64,000 nt of DNA from Nocardia altamirensis NBRC 108246 (GCF_001612685.1 NZ_BDAY01000020.1:62001-126000); one strand, 5' to 3'; positions 1 to 11,729 are shown, numbered from the stretch's first letter. Program-made: numbers and translations. The notes: generated by a model from the letters alone, not told the origin.

Positions 1-141
1 CTGCTGCGGAAACAGCTCGAGGCTCCGCCTGCGGGTCTCCTCGTCGGCTCGGGCGCCGAACGCGGTCGCCGTCAGGGTCTGGATCGCGCTCGCGTCGTCG
101 TCGGTGGCAGAGCGGAGGGTGATGCCGTTCGTCAACGTCAT
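1..141 (-). CDS. GNAT-type N-acetyltransferase, N-terminal fragment
   Basis: Only the first 47 codons lie in the window; the gene runs off the left edge. Reading the minus strand from the ATG at 141 gives MTLTNGITLRSATDDDASAI and onward, an opening in which beta-1 is followed by a helix of the type that begins GNAT acetyltransferases. The acetyl-CoA binding motif would lie outside, so acceptor and function cannot be given. It is transcribed away from the SpoU methyltransferase gene, leaving a 116-base divergent gap. Family assignment from the N-terminus alone is tentative. Confidence 0.55.
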   Translation of the reverse strand, partial: MTLTNGITLRSATDDDASAIQTLTATAFGARADEETRRRSLELFPQQ

Positions 142-257
142 TATTCGACCTTGCCACGCCAACTCACCACGCCGCATTCGAATATCGGTGGGACAGACAC
201 CACGTACTGACCAGCACCGGTGGCGGTCTCGCCCGGCGGCCCCGGCAGGATGTAGCC

Positions 258-1058
258 GTGGCCGAAGTGATCGATATCGACGATCCCGCTGACCCGCGGG
301 TCGATGACTTTCGCGACCTGAACTCCGCTGACCGCCGCCCCGATCTGCCGGGACGGAAGGGGCTGGTGATCGCCGAGGGCGTGGTGGTCGTGCAGCGGAT
401 GCTGGATTCGCGGTTCGCGCCGACGGCATTGCTCGGGGTGGAGAAGCGGCGCATCGAGCTGGCCGACGACCTGGCCGCTGTCGACGTGCCGTATTACCGC
501 GCGTCCGCCGAGGTGATGGCGGAGGTGGTCGGGTTCCATCTCAATCGCGGCGTGCTCGCGGTCGCGCCGCGGCCCGCGGTGCTCACCATGGACGAGGTGG
601 TCGACACGGCGCGGACGGTGGCCGTGCTGGAGGGCGTCAACGACCACGAGAATCTCGGCTCGATGTTTCGCAATGCGGCCGGGCTCGGTGCGTCGGCGAT
701 CCTGTTCGGCGATCGCTGCGCCGACCCGCTCTACCGGCGCGCGGTCCGTGTCTCGATGGGCCACGTGCTCCGTGTCCCGTTCGCTTCGGTGCCTGATTGG
801 CCACACGGCCTGGATATACTGCGCCGCAAGCAGTTCCAGATCATCGCGCTCACGCCGAACCCGGCAGCGGCGCAGCTGGCCACAGCAATGACAGGGGAGC
901 GCGTGGCATTGTTGCTCGGCGCCGAGGGACCCGGTCTGACCGAGGATGCGATGCGCGCCACCGACGTGCGTGCGCGCATCCCGATGTCGCCGGGCACCGA
1001 CTCGCTCAACGTGGCGACCGCCGCCGCGATGGCGTTCTACGAGCGGGTGCGGTTGTGA
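258..1058 (+). CDS. TrmH/SpoU-family RNA 2'-O-methyltransferase
   Basis: A 266-aa SPOUT enzyme predicted to transfer a methyl group from S-adenosylmethionine to a ribose 2'-hydroxyl in rRNA or tRNA. The three SpoU motifs are visible in the C-terminal half: NDHENLGSMFRNAAGLG (motif 1, conserved Asn and Arg), LLLGAEGPGL (motif 2) and IPMSPGTDSLNVATAAA (motif 3), which build the trefoil-knot SAM site. The N-terminal 100 residues form the substrate-binding extension. The start is the GTG at 258, preceded by AGGA seven bases upstream. It matches M. tuberculosis Rv0881 in context, with a DUF2537 gene overlapping its end. The exact target nucleotide is unknown. Confidence 0.9.
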   Translation: MAEVIDIDDPADPRVDDFRDLNSADRRPDLPGRKGLVIAEGVVVVQRMLDSRFAPTALLGVEKRRIELADDLAAVDVPYYRASAEVMAEVVGFHLNRGVLAVAPRPAVLTMDEVVDTARTVAVLEGVNDHENLGSMFRNAAGLGASAILFGDRCADPLYRRAVRVSMGHVLRVPFASVPDWPHGLDILRRKQFQIIALTPNPAAAQLATAMTGERVALLLGAEGPGLTEDAMRATDVRARIPMSPGTDSLNVATAAAMAFYERVRL

Positions 1059-1336
1059 ACTACCCGCCCGCGCAAGGTCCGACACCGTGGGGCTCGGGGC
1101 TCACCGTCTCGATCGCGGTCGCCGTGCTGACCGCGGTCGCCGTGTACGCGTTCGGGCGGGCGCTGGCCGAGGTGCACCCGTTGCTCGCGGTCGGCGTGAA
1201 TCTGGTGGCGGCCGGTGGCGCCGCGCCGACCGCGTGGCGATTGCGGTGGGCGCCGGTGACCAGGTGGGTGGTCGGCGGCGGCGCTGCGGGCGTGCTCGTC
1301 GGCTGGGCCGTGCTGCTGCTCAGCGGATTGGGCTGA
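1055..1336 (+). CDS. DUF2537 small membrane protein
   Basis: A 93-aa protein starting at a GTG that overlaps the SpoU stop codon (GTGA), implying translational coupling. Three hydrophobic segments are visible: about residues 17-35, 42-55 and 70-90, with short basic turns (WRLRWAPVTRW) between the last two, so it is probably an inner-membrane protein. The family occurs in mycolic-acid actinomycetes beside SpoU and SepH (Rv0882 in M. tuberculosis). No catalytic motif is visible and no function is known to me. Its stop is immediately adjacent to that of the convergent DUF6928 gene. Confidence 0.8.
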   Translation: MNYPPAQGPTPWGSGLTVSIAVAVLTAVAVYAFGRALAEVHPLLAVGVNLVAAGGAAPTAWRLRWAPVTRWVVGGGAAGVLVGWAVLLLSGLG

Positions 1337-2083
1337 TCAGGAGACCCGGTCGCGGCCGCGTAGCCAGCCGAACAGGCCGCGTTTGGGGCGCACGGTGTCC
1401 GGCTCGTCCGCCACCGGCGGGATGAGGGTGGCCGGGTCTGGCGCTTGACCTTTCGGATACAGCGTGAACCCGCACACCGCGATGTCGCCGGGAACGAGCG
1501 CGCCTGCCGCGGCCTGCGCGCGGTAGTGGAAGCCGAGCCACTCGTTGTTGGCGGCGTCGGCGAAGTCGGGCGGGTCGAACGGCAGCGTCTGGGGGTCGGG
1601 CAGCTCACCGGCCTGCCAGCGCACCGGATGCTCACCGGCCCAGTACGGCCGCTCCCATACCAGCGGCAGGCCCTCGTCCTCGAGGATGTTCACCCGGCTC
1701 GAACTGAACGCCCTGCGGAATTCGCCGCGCTCCCAATGGGCGAACGCGCCCCAGCCGTGTGCGCTGTCGAACGAGACCAGATAGGTGTGCTCCGAAGCCA
1801 GCGGGCGCACCAGCATTTCCGGGATCTCGGTCGGATGGACGCGCGAGGCCTGCGCCGAACACACCACCGTCACGCCGGGATAGCAACCGATGTACACCTC
1901 GTCGGTGTCCGGGCCTGCGCAGCCTGCCAGGGTGCCGACCATGATCGGCAGCACGTCGCGGTCGCCGTGCAACTGCTTCGCAAGGGCCAGTGCGGCATCG
2001 GGATCCGGGTCATGGTTGGCCCGCAGTACCGTCAGCGGGTCTGGTGCGTCGACATACCAGAGAGACGAAGCCTTCGATAGCAT
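1337..2083 (-). CDS. DUF6928-type conserved protein, function unknown
   Basis: A 248-aa cytosolic-looking protein with no signal peptide or membrane segment. The N-terminus MLSKASSLWYVDAPDP and inner blocks such as PEMLVRPLASEHTYLVSFDS and SAHGWGAFAHWERGEFRRAF are typical of an actinobacterial family (DUF6928) of unknown role; the C-terminus ends in a basic tail rich in Gly, Trp and Arg. The ATG at 2083 is chosen over an upstream in-frame ATG because GGGAGGT lies seven bases before it. It is convergent with DUF2537 with no spacer. I cannot suggest a reaction. Confidence 0.75.
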   Translation of the reverse strand: MLSKASSLWYVDAPDPLTVLRANHDPDPDAALALAKQLHGDRDVLPIMVGTLAGCAGPDTDEVYIGCYPGVTVVCSAQASRVHPTEIPEMLVRPLASEHTYLVSFDSAHGWGAFAHWERGEFRRAFSSSRVNILEDEGLPLVWERPYWAGEHPVRWQAGELPDPQTLPFDPPDFADAANNEWLGFHYRAQAAAGALVPGDIAVCGFTLYPKGQAPDPATLIPPVADEPDTVRPKRGLFGWLRGRDRVS

Positions 2084-2402
2084 TTCCGGCACCTCCCGAT
2101 GGTTGCACGAATCAGCTCCGCGAACTTCGAGCAACGCACGGTGGTTTCGAACAATTCACCGTCTTCGTGAACTGCCGGACGCCGTCGCGCGCAGTCGACA
2201 ACACACCGAAAAATCTACTCGCACTGCACCGCTGTCGGCGTCCCTTCGACCCCAGAACACGCCAACGGGTACCAGAATAACGCCGAAATGCCCTGCATCT
2301 GGTCGCTCGCTGTCCCGCAGGCGAACTCGTGTGCGGCGCGCGGCTACCCGGAGTTCGCCCGGCCGCGCCGGTGCGTTGAAATCGGCTGTGCGCCAAGCAC
2401 GC
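2084..2402. other. Intergenic region, 319 bp, no gene
   Basis: Spacer between the DUF6928 start and the end of sepH, both on the minus strand. It is less GC-rich than its neighbours and must hold the DUF6928 promoter. A 5-bp inverted repeat (TTCAC at 2155-2159, GTGAA at 2167-2171) sits 72-88 bases upstream of that start. I see no terminator with a U-tract and no coding frame with plausible codon use. Confidence 0.5.
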
Positions 2403-3458
2403 TCAGTGGCCGGAGCTGCGCACTCCGAGCAGCACGTCCTCCCAGGACGGCATGGGCGCCTTGCCGCGCTTGGTGCGGGTCGACTTCGCCGGCGCCTTGG
2501 CAGGGGCGGGCTTCTTGGGGGTTTCCTCGGCGGCTGGCGCCTTCGGCGTGGCGGGGGCCGCAGGAGCGGTCTCCGCCGGGGTGCTCGCGGCAGGTGCCTG
2601 CGCGGCAGGCGCGGGTGCCGGGTTCGCCGCGGTGGGCGTCGCAGTGGACGTGGCGGCCGGCGTCGCGGTCGTGCCTGCGGTGATCGCGGGCGTGCTGGTG
2701 CCGCCTGCTGCGACGGCACGCTGCTCGTAGTACTCGTCCAGGGTGGGCTGGCCCTGCTGCCGTGCGGTGGTGCGGGCAGGCGGCGCCGCGGGCGCAGGCT
2801 GCGGCTCGACCACGGGTTCTGGCTCGGGCGCCGGTGCCTCGGCGGGCAGGATCGTTGCCAGGCCGCGTAGCGCGCGCCCGAAGTCGGGGTCGATCAGGTC
2901 GGACGCGGGGTCGTCGAGCGGGGAGACCGAGCCGCCGTGCGCGTCCGGCTGGTAGCGCCAGTGCGCGGCGATCTCGGAACGCCCGTTCTGCCACTGCAAT
3001 TGGGCGACCCAGAAGCCCTTCTCGTCCTTCCAGGCGTCCCATTCGGCGCCCTCGATGTTGTGGCCGCGCTCGGTGAAGGCTGCGGTGACGACATCGATCA
3101 GGATCTCGACGGCAGGGCCGTCGGGGCGGACGGGGTGGGCCTTCTGTGCGAGCTCGGCGGCACGCGCCCGTTCCAGCAATACCGGGTAGGCGAACCGCTC
3201 GACGCGGCTGGCAGGCATGCCGGACTCTGCGGTGACCTGTTCGACGGACGCACCTGCACGGATACGAGCCTGGATATCGCGAGGACGCATAGTTGCTTCC
3301 ATTTCGATCTCTATCTGGCCGAATCGGGCAAGGTCTCCGCGTGCTGCGGCTCGTAGCTTGTCGTCGGCGGGAAGCCGGTACTTTGCTCCGGACTCGGTGT
3401 CGATACACACGATGTGCGTGGAGTCGGGCGTCACCCCGATCACTCGAAGTTCACGCAC
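2403..3458 (-). CDS. sepH: SepH, septation regulator
   Basis: SepH is a cell-division protein that binds FtsZ and promotes its assembly in Streptomyces and mycobacteria. The 351-aa product begins VRELRVIGVTPDSTHIVC, the conserved DUF3071 opening. A helix-turn-helix follows at about residues 60-90 (MRPRDIQARIRAGASVEQVT, ESGMPASRVERFAYPVLLER). A WxAW-type block (EWDAWKDEKGFWVAQLQWQ) lies near 145-165, and a long Pro/Ala-rich disordered linker leads to a short conserved C-terminal peptide (KAPMPSWEDVLLGVR). The GTG at 3458 is chosen because a perfect Shine-Dalgarno precedes it. Position next to serC and DUF2537 matches Rv0883c. Confidence 0.92.
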   Translation of the reverse strand: MRELRVIGVTPDSTHIVCIDTESGAKYRLPADDKLRAAARGDLARFGQIEIEMEATMRPRDIQARIRAGASVEQVTAESGMPASRVERFAYPVLLERARAAELAQKAHPVRPDGPAVEILIDVVTAAFTERGHNIEGAEWDAWKDEKGFWVAQLQWQNGRSEIAAHWRYQPDAHGGSVSPLDDPASDLIDPDFGRALRGLATILPAEAPAPEPEPVVEPQPAPAAPPARTTARQQGQPTLDEYYEQRAVAAGGTSTPAITAGTTATPAATSTATPTAANPAPAPAAQAPAASTPAETAPAAPATPKAPAAEETPKKPAPAKAPAKSTRTKRGKAPMPSWEDVLLGVRSSGH

Positions 3459-3470
3459 CGTTACCTCCTT
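3459..3470 (-). promoter_or_regulatory. Ribosome binding site fixing the sepH start
   Basis: On the minus strand AAGGAGGTAA (3470-3461) lies two bases before GTG 3458, a near-complete complement of the 16S rRNA 3' end. It decides the GTG over the longer upstream reading frame, which would add 28 residues of unrelated composition. Confidence 0.8.
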
Positions 3471-3795
3471 ACCGCGTCGACTCGCGACACCGCCCACTTT
3501 CCGAAACAGTAGTGCACTTCTGGGATCCGTGGGGCAAGACACGCAGGGCGGAAATCTCTGTGGAGACCACCGCGCCCCGCTAATCTGCTGTGTTGGTTTT
3601 TTCAGCGCCGGTGGCGCTGAGTGTTCGCCGCCCCCTCGGCTTTACCCTCCGAGCAGCCGAGATTCGCGCCTGCGGCGCATGCGCTTCGGCCACCCGCCAC
3701 CTGCGACGGGCCGTGCACGGCACTCACAAGACTCGCGCTCCGGTGTGTCGAGCTCGTCAGAAATCTTGCGTGTCGTGCACGGCGTGTCGCTGACC
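3471..3795. other. Intergenic region between sepH and serC with two hairpins
   Basis: About 325 bases without a gene. It must carry the sepH promoter, since serC is also on the minus strand and ends at 3796. Two inverted repeats are visible: CAGCGCC-GGT-GGCGCTG at 3603-3619, with a T-run on its left (hence A-run on the minus strand), and CTCGGCT/AGCCGAG at 3635-3641/3655-3661. Neither has a U-tract in the right place for a serC terminator. No reading frame here looks coding. Confidence 0.45.
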
Positions 3796-4983
<1,188 letters not shown>

Positions 4984-5089
4984 CTATCACCCGCCATCCG
5001 TGACATCGGTGCAGGACACGCGCGAGAACGCGGCGGATCACGGTGGTACCGCTGTGTCTCGGCGCACATGCCAGCTAACCTTTGCGCCC

Positions 5090-5764
5090 ATGAGCATGGC
5101 GTCAGCAAACTTGTGGCGGTTGCGTGGCCGCCGCCCTGGCACCTTCGGACTTCGCGTCGGCACGATCTCGGATGCGGCCAGGCGCGAGTTGCTGATGCGC
5201 GGGACCTTCGGTTCGGCAACGATCCTCGGGGTGCGGCCGAGCTCGAAGGGCATGGTCGATGACGACGGCAGCGGCCGCGCCGAGCACGGGCCGGTGTTCT
5301 GGGTCCGGGTGCAGGTCGACGGGGTGGCGCCGTACGAGACCAGGGTGCGCCAGCGGGTGTCCGAGGCGACGCTGGAATGGATGCAGCCCGGCGATGTCGT
5401 CAGCTGCCGGATCGATCCGGGCGACCGGGATCGGTTGGTGCTCTACGTGCCCGACTTCGCGGAGACCGGACGGGTCAGCATCTCGAAGATCCTCGCCGAC
5501 GGCCGCCGCGCCGATGCCACGGTGCTTGCGGCCACTCCGGTCGCTGCGGACTACACCGGTCGCGACGATCCGGTGCTTCGGCTCGACCTCGAGTTGCGTG
5601 CGTGGGACGAACCGACGCCGTGGCTGGTTCGGCTGGTCCAGCCGGTGCCGTTGGCCGCGATCAGCCTGGTCGATCTCGGCCAGCACCTCGAGGTCGCCTT
5701 CTTCACCGTCGATCACGGCGAATCCGTCGCGGTCGACTGGGCCGCCTCACTCGGCGAGGACTGA
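5090..5764 (+). CDS. Unrecognised protein of two tandem beta-barrel-like repeats
   Basis: A 224-aa soluble-looking protein I do not recognise. It contains an internal duplication. GTFGSATILGVRP and PYETRVRQRVSEATLEWMQP (residues about 43-120) recur in diverged form as GRRADATVLAATP and PWLVRLVQPVPLAAISLVDL (about 140-215). Each unit ends in a short strand after an acidic turn (DPGDRDRLVLY; DHGESVAVDW). The pattern suggests two small all-beta (OB- or SH3-like) domains. The ATG at 5090 is chosen because upstream codons are atypical, but an ATG at 5096 is equally possible and no clear Shine-Dalgarno is present. It is divergent from serC. Confidence 0.65.
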   Translation: MSMASANLWRLRGRRPGTFGLRVGTISDAARRELLMRGTFGSATILGVRPSSKGMVDDDGSGRAEHGPVFWVRVQVDGVAPYETRVRQRVSEATLEWMQPGDVVSCRIDPGDRDRLVLYVPDFAETGRVSISKILADGRRADATVLAATPVAADYTGRDDPVLRLDLELRAWDEPTPWLVRLVQPVPLAAISLVDLGQHLEVAFFTVDHGESVAVDWAASLGED

Positions 5765-5812
5765 ACCGTCTTGGTGCGCGAACAAGTCAGGGGCGCACCG
5801 AGTATCGGCCTG

Positions 5813-6700
5813 TCAGAGATGGACGAAGGTGAAGCCCATCGCGCGGATGGTGGGGAGTGCGGCGATCATGCCTGCACCGGTGCCGGATTGTGGGCGGTGC
5901 ATGTGCGCCAGCGAAATCGCACCCGGCGCAGCGGCATTCATCGCGGCCTGGACCTTGGCCGGGTTGGCGGTGGCGCCGTAGTCGGCGTTGATGCTGAATC
6001 CCACCGGGATTTCCCCCAGTTCACGCACGATCGAGACCGCGACGTCGTCATAGTGCGCGGTGCCCGCCCGGAAGAAGCGCGGTGGCCTGCCGACCAGCTC
6101 GGTTAGTCGTTCGTGATTGCCCCACACCTCGTCCGCCGCCTCCTGTGCCGAGCCGGTGCCCGCGATCCCGTAGGCGGCCTGGCCCTTCACCGACATCGGC
6201 TTGTGCGACGTGCCGTGATTGGCCAGCTCGAACAGCGGATTCGCGGCGAGCTTGGCGGCGCGTCCATGGTTCGCGTCGATCCACCGCTTGTTCAGGAACA
6301 ACGTGGCCGGAATCTGCTGGGCGATCAGGAAACTCAGCAACGATTCGTCGATGTCGGTGCCGCCGGGACCGCCGCAGGCATCGAAGGTCAGCGCCAGCTG
6401 CTTGCCGGTGGCCTCGAAGGTGCTGGTGATGCCTTGCATCGCAACGCCCCACTGCTGGGGTTGTTGTCCGGTGTGCTTGGCAACCACCGTCCCGAGGGAG
6501 TTGACCTGTGGTGGCGGTGCGGCTTTGGAGACCGCGAGGGCATCCCAATTCCCCAGCGCCGAGGCCGGGTCGACCGTCGAACTCGGTTGCGCGGGCACGG
6601 TATCGGACTGCGCCGTGCCGCACGCGGTAGCGGCGAACCCGGCGGCAAGCGTGGCGCCGAGGCCGAACACGCGCCGCCGCGACATTCCTCGTTCCAACAT
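5813..6700 (-). CDS. Tat/lipoprotein polysaccharide deacetylase-like protein
   Basis: A 295-aa exported protein with a NodB-type fold, the family that removes N- or O-acetyl groups from cell-wall polysaccharides. The N-terminus has SRRRVFGLG followed by a hydrophobic stretch and the lipobox AATAC, so it is probably anchored as a lipoprotein after Tat export. The catalytic core is recognisable but divergent: TFDACGG replaces the usual TFDDG metal and base motif, the HxxxH pair is HGTSH, and a late SLAHMHRP motif supplies the final His. The ATG at 6700 has AAAGGG 11 bases upstream; an ATG at 6685 is the alternative. The substrate is unknown. Confidence 0.82.
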   Translation of the reverse strand: MLERGMSRRRVFGLGATLAAGFAATACGTAQSDTVPAQPSSTVDPASALGNWDALAVSKAAPPPQVNSLGTVVAKHTGQQPQQWGVAMQGITSTFEATGKQLALTFDACGGPGGTDIDESLLSFLIAQQIPATLFLNKRWIDANHGRAAKLAANPLFELANHGTSHKPMSVKGQAAYGIAGTGSAQEAADEVWGNHERLTELVGRPPRFFRAGTAHYDDVAVSIVRELGEIPVGFSINADYGATANPAKVQAAMNAAAPGAISLAHMHRPQSGTGAGMIAALPTIRAMGFTFVHL

Positions 6701-6737
6701 CCGTACGCCCACCCTTTCAAGGTCATCCGGATGCTAC

Positions 6738-6777
6738 GCGAGCCGAACACCCCAGTCCTTCAGGGCATTCGGCTCGC
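6738..6777 (-). terminator. Hairpin after citrate synthase 2
   Basis: Perfect 10-bp inverted repeat, GCGAGCCGAA (6738-6747) and TTCGGCTCGC (6768-6777), with a 20-base loop. It lies between the end of citA and the deacetylase start, both on the minus strand. There is no U-run, so it may be an actinobacterial U-less terminator or an RNA-stabilising hairpin. Confidence 0.55.
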
Positions 6778-6798
6778 GGGTGGATCGTTATCAGGTTC

Positions 6799-7947
6799 TT
6801 ACACGTGCTGGACGGAATTCCAGCCGCCGACCTCTTCCGGCCTGCGCGGACCCGGGCCGGTGTAGATGGCGGCGGGACGGACCAGCTTGCCGAGCTGCTT
6901 CTGCTCCAGGATGTGCGCACACCAGCCCGCGGTGCGGCCACAGGTGAACATGGCGGGCATCATGTGCGCGGGCACCTCGGCGAAGTCGAGGATCACCGCG
7001 GCCCAGAACTCCACGTTGGTCTCGATGGCGCGGTCGGGGCGGCGCTCACGCAGCTCGGCGAGCGCGGCCTGCTCCAGCGCGGCGGCCACCTCGTAGCGCG
7101 GCGCGTTGAGCCGCTTGGCGGTGGCGCGTAGCACGCGGGCGCGCGGGTCCTCGGCCCGGTACACCCGGTGCCCGAAGCCCATCAGCTTTTCCTTGCGGTC
7201 CAGGATGCCCTTGACCAGACCCCGTGCGTCACCGGTCTTTTCGACGCCCTCGATCATCGGAAGCACGCGAGCGGGCGCACCGCCGTGCAGCGGGCCCGAC
7301 ATCGCGCCGATCGCGCCGGACAGCGCGGCGGCCACGTCGGCGCCGGTGGAGGCGATCACCCTGGCGGTGAAGGTGGAGGCGTTCATGCCGTGCTCGGCGG
7401 CGGACACCCAGTAGGCGTCGATCGCCTCGGTGTGCCTCGGGTCCGGGTCGCCCTTCCACCTGGTCATGAACCGCTCGGTGACCGTGGTGCACTCGTCGAT
7501 CTTCTTCTGCGGGACGGCAGGCTGGTAGATGCCGCGCGCGGACTGCGCGACGTAGGACAGCGCCATCACCGAGGCGCGCGCCAGGTTGTCCCGCGCGGTC
7601 TCGTTGTCGATGTCGAGCAGCGGCTGGTAGCCCCAGATCGGCGCGAGCATGGCCAGCCCAGCCTGCACGTCGACCCGAACGTCACCGGTGTGCACCGGGA
7701 GCGGGAACGGCTCGGCAGGCGGCAGCCCGCGGCCGAATTCGCCGTCGACCAGCAGCGCCCAGACGTCACCGAAGGTCACCTTGCCCTCGACCAGGTCTTC
7801 GATATCGACCCCTCGGTAGCGCAGTGCGCCACCGTCCTTGTCGGGTTCGGCGATATCGGTGGTGAAAGCCACCACGCCCTCCAGGCCGCTGACGAAATCG
7901 CTGGGTACGGCGGTCTGCCCGGTTGGCACCGCGGGGCTGGTAGTCAT
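6799..7947 (-). CDS. citA: Citrate synthase 2
   Basis: A 382-aa member of the citrate synthase family, condensing acetyl-CoA (or propionyl-CoA) with oxaloacetate. Catalytic histidines sit in HGMNASTF and GPLHGGAP, followed by [10 protein letters not shown]; the catalytic Asp of other citrate synthases aligns near TNVEFWAAV. It is shorter and more divergent than the GltA in this window, like M. tuberculosis CitA (Rv0889c). A methylcitrate synthase role is possible, since a propionyl-CoA synthetase-like gene lies nearby. The ATG at 7947 is chosen for AAGGAGAG just upstream; 33 upstream codons look non-coding. It is divergent from pdxH. Confidence 0.9.
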   Translation of the reverse strand: MTTSPAVPTGQTAVPSDFVSGLEGVVAFTTDIAEPDKDGGALRYRGVDIEDLVEGKVTFGDVWALLVDGEFGRGLPPAEPFPLPVHTGDVRVDVQAGLAMLAPIWGYQPLLDIDNETARDNLARASVMALSYVAQSARGIYQPAVPQKKIDECTTVTERFMTRWKGDPDPRHTEAIDAYWVSAAEHGMNASTFTARVIASTGADVAAALSGAIGAMSGPLHGGAPARVLPMIEGVEKTGDARGLVKGILDRKEKLMGFGHRVYRAEDPRARVLRATAKRLNAPRYEVAAALEQAALAELRERRPDRAIETNVEFWAAVILDFAEVPAHMMPAMFTCGRTAGWCAHILEQKQLGKLVRPAAIYTGPGPRRPEEVGGWNSVQHV

Positions 7948-8099
7948 GTTGCGACTCTCCTTGCACTTCGGTTCGCATGGTTTTCGCGGCGACGGCTTGC
8001 AGGTCGCTCGAAAAGGTCGGCGGGAGGTGTACGGCTCGCCGAGCACATGCCGATCATCAAAACCTTAGCTCCTTGCTACCGCGGAGTAACGTCTGGCCC

Positions 8100-8828
8100 A
8101 TGCGTGACCTGGACAATTCATCCGCCGGCCAGGAAACGGCCGAATACCACCCGAACACCGATCTCGCGGGCATGCGCGCCGAGTACGGCGGTGCCCCCTT
8201 CGGCAGCGGCGAGGACGTCGATCTGGACGAAACCTGGCTGGCAGGAGGCTGGGAACCGTTGCTGCGGCACTGGATCGAGCAGGCGACCGCGGTCGGTGTC
8301 GCGGAGCCGAACGCCATGGTGCTCGCCACCGTGAACATGGCGGACGGCATCCCGAGACCGGTGGCGCGGACCGTGCTCTGTAAGGGCCTTTCGCCCGAGG
8401 GTGTGACTTTTTACACCAACTACGACTCGGCCAAGGGCACCCAGCTGTCCGCGGTGCCGTTCGCCGCGGTCACCTTCGTCTGGCCTGCGCTCGGCAGGCA
8501 GGTCCATGTGCGCGGCGCGATCGAGAAGGTCGCCCCGGAGACGACCGCCGTCTATTGGCGCTCACGCCCGCGCGATTCCCAGCTCGGTGCCTGGGCCTCG
8601 CACCAGTCGACGCCGATCGGCTCGCGCGCCGAGCTCGACCGGATCATGGCCGAGACGGTCGAGCGCTTCGACGCTGTCGACGAGATCCCGGTGCCGCCGC
8701 ACTGGGGCGGTTTCCTGCTCCGGCCCGACGAGGTGGAGTTCTGGCAGGGCAGGCGCGGCAGGCTGCACAACCGGATCCGGGTGCTGATCGAAGGACCCGC
8801 GATGAAGGTCGAACGACTACAGCCGTGA
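8100..8828 (+). CDS. pdxH: Pyridoxamine 5'-phosphate oxidase
   Basis: A 242-aa FMN enzyme oxidising pyridoxamine or pyridoxine 5'-phosphate to pyridoxal 5'-phosphate. Family landmarks are MRAEYGG near the N-terminus (substrate), [11 protein letters not shown] (FMN phosphate), [50 protein letters not shown] and the terminal RLHNRIR. The N-terminus is some 15 residues longer than in E. coli. ATG 8100 has GGAG about 13 bases upstream; GTG 8091 is a weaker alternative. It is divergent from citA across about 150 bases and supplies the cofactor used by SerC in the same region. Confidence 0.95.
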   Translation: MRDLDNSSAGQETAEYHPNTDLAGMRAEYGGAPFGSGEDVDLDETWLAGGWEPLLRHWIEQATAVGVAEPNAMVLATVNMADGIPRPVARTVLCKGLSPEGVTFYTNYDSAKGTQLSAVPFAAVTFVWPALGRQVHVRGAIEKVAPETTAVYWRSRPRDSQLGAWASHQSTPIGSRAELDRIMAETVERFDAVDEIPVPPHWGGFLLRPDEVEFWQGRRGRLHNRIRVLIEGPAMKVERLQP

Positions 8829-8898
8829 ATTATTCCCGGTCAGCCGGTGATGAATATCGCGTCGAGACAAGCGGGTCGGACTCGTTAGTCTGCGCCCG

Positions 8899-10179
8899 GT
8901 GAGACTGCTGGCCGACACGGCGCCCTTGCGGCATGACGACTTCCGGCGGCTGTGGGCGTCCGGCGTCGTCACCATGATCGGTGCGCAGCTGTCCATCGTC
9001 GCGGTGCCGCAGCAAATCTTCCAGATCACCGGCAGCTCCGGCTATGTCGGCCTGGCCGGGCTGTTCGGCCTGGTGCCGCTGGTGGTGTTCGGGCTGTGGG
9101 GCGGCGCGCTCGCCGACGTGATGGACCGGCGCAAGCTGCTGCTCATCACCAACACCGGCACCGGGCTCACCGCACTGGGGTTCTGGATCCAGGCCGCCGC
9201 TGGCCTCGACAACGTGTGGGTCGTGCTCGGCCTGTTCGCGGTGCAGCAGGCGTTCTTCGCGGTCAACCAGCCGACTCGCAGCGCGACCATCCCGCGCCTG
9301 TTGCCGGAAGAGCACCTGGCCGCGGCCAATTCGCTGAGCATGACGGTGATGCAGTTCGGCGCGATCGCGGGGCCGGTGCTCGCCGGCGCGCTGATCCCGG
9401 TGATCGGGCTCGCCACGCTCTATCTGATCGACGCCGTCGCCCTGCTCGCCACGCTGTGGGCGGTGTGGCGGCTGCCTGCACTGCCGCCGACCGGGTCGGT
9501 GCGCAATGCCGGATTCCGTACGGTGCTGGACGGTTTCGGCTATCTGGCGACGCAGCGGGTGCTGCTCGCCTCCTTCGCGGTGGACGTGATCGCGATGGTG
9601 TTCGGCATGCCGAGGGCGCTGTTCCCGCAGATCGCGCACGAGACCTTCGGCGACCCGACCACCGGCGGCGTCGCGCTCGGCCTGCTGTTCGCGTCCATGT
9701 CGGTGGGCGCGGTGCTCGGCGGCGTGTTCTCCGGCTGGATCCCGCGCATCCGGCGCCAGGGCCTGGCGGTGATCGTCTGCATCGTGCTGTGGGGTCTGGC
9801 CATGGTCGGTTTCGGGCTCGCGGTCGGTTTCACCGGACACGGCCTCGGCCTCGGATTAGGGCTGTGGATCGCGCTGTTCTGCTCCGCCTTCGGCGGCGCC
9901 GTGGATATGATTTCGGCCGCGCTCCGGGTGACGATGCTGCAGCAGGTCGCCACCGACGAAATGCGCGGGCGGTTACAGGGTGTATTCATCGTGGTCGTCG
10001 CAGGTGGGCCCCGTATCGGTGATGTTGCCCACGGTTTCGCGGCGGCCAGTCTGGGTACCGCTGTTGCCGCGGCGGGCGGTGGTGGTCTTGTCGTGATCGG
10101 TGTGGTGATCGCGGCCATCGCGTTCCCGGCATTCGTGCGCTACCGCGTGGGCCGTGCACATGCGGAAATGGTGATGTGA
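8899..10179 (+). CDS. MFS efflux transporter (EntS-like)
   Basis: A 426-aa integral membrane protein of the major facilitator superfamily, subgroup MFS_3 (EntS/enterobactin-exporter-like). Twelve hydrophobic segments can be traced. The cytoplasmic loop between helices 2 and 3 carries the signature GALADVMDRRKLLL, and the equivalent loop between 8 and 9 has GWIPRIRRQG. The C-terminal half is unusually Gly-rich (two long Gly/Leu stretches). GTG 8899 follows the pdxH stop by 70 bases and may be transcribed with it. The family exports siderophores, drugs and small metabolites; nothing here identifies the substrate. Confidence 0.85.
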   Translation: MRLLADTAPLRHDDFRRLWASGVVTMIGAQLSIVAVPQQIFQITGSSGYVGLAGLFGLVPLVVFGLWGGALADVMDRRKLLLITNTGTGLTALGFWIQAAAGLDNVWVVLGLFAVQQAFFAVNQPTRSATIPRLLPEEHLAAANSLSMTVMQFGAIAGPVLAGALIPVIGLATLYLIDAVALLATLWAVWRLPALPPTGSVRNAGFRTVLDGFGYLATQRVLLASFAVDVIAMVFGMPRALFPQIAHETFGDPTTGGVALGLLFASMSVGAVLGGVFSGWIPRIRRQGLAVIVCIVLWGLAMVGFGLAVGFTGHGLGLGLGLWIALFCSAFGGAVDMISAALRVTMLQQVATDEMRGRLQGVFIVVVAGGPRIGDVAHGFAAASLGTAVAAAGGGGLVVIGVVIAAIAFPAFVRYRVGRAHAEMVM

Positions 10180-10372
10180 GGTGTCCTGCGAATTGTTGGC
10201 AACTGTGGTCGGATGAGCATTGCCGACCTCACTTGGCCACGCGCAGTTTGTGAGCCGTGGCAGGACTACCCTCCGTGGTTGTCCGTGCCGGTGAACGGCT
10301 AGCGTTGAGGCAAGCGCATCGTGCGCCGACCGCGCCCGGTGCCTACGGTTCTAGCCTGAGAGGGATCCTTCC

Positions 10373-11686
<1,314 letters not shown>

Positions 11687-11729
11687 TTTCCCTGTCACCC
11701 ACCATCATCTATCGAAGGGGATAACCCGA

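Noticed and set aside
3603..3619. Hairpin beside a T-run read as a terminator
   Set aside because: The T-run precedes the hairpin on the plus strand and becomes an A-run after it on the minus strand, where the nearby genes lie, so it has the wrong polarity.
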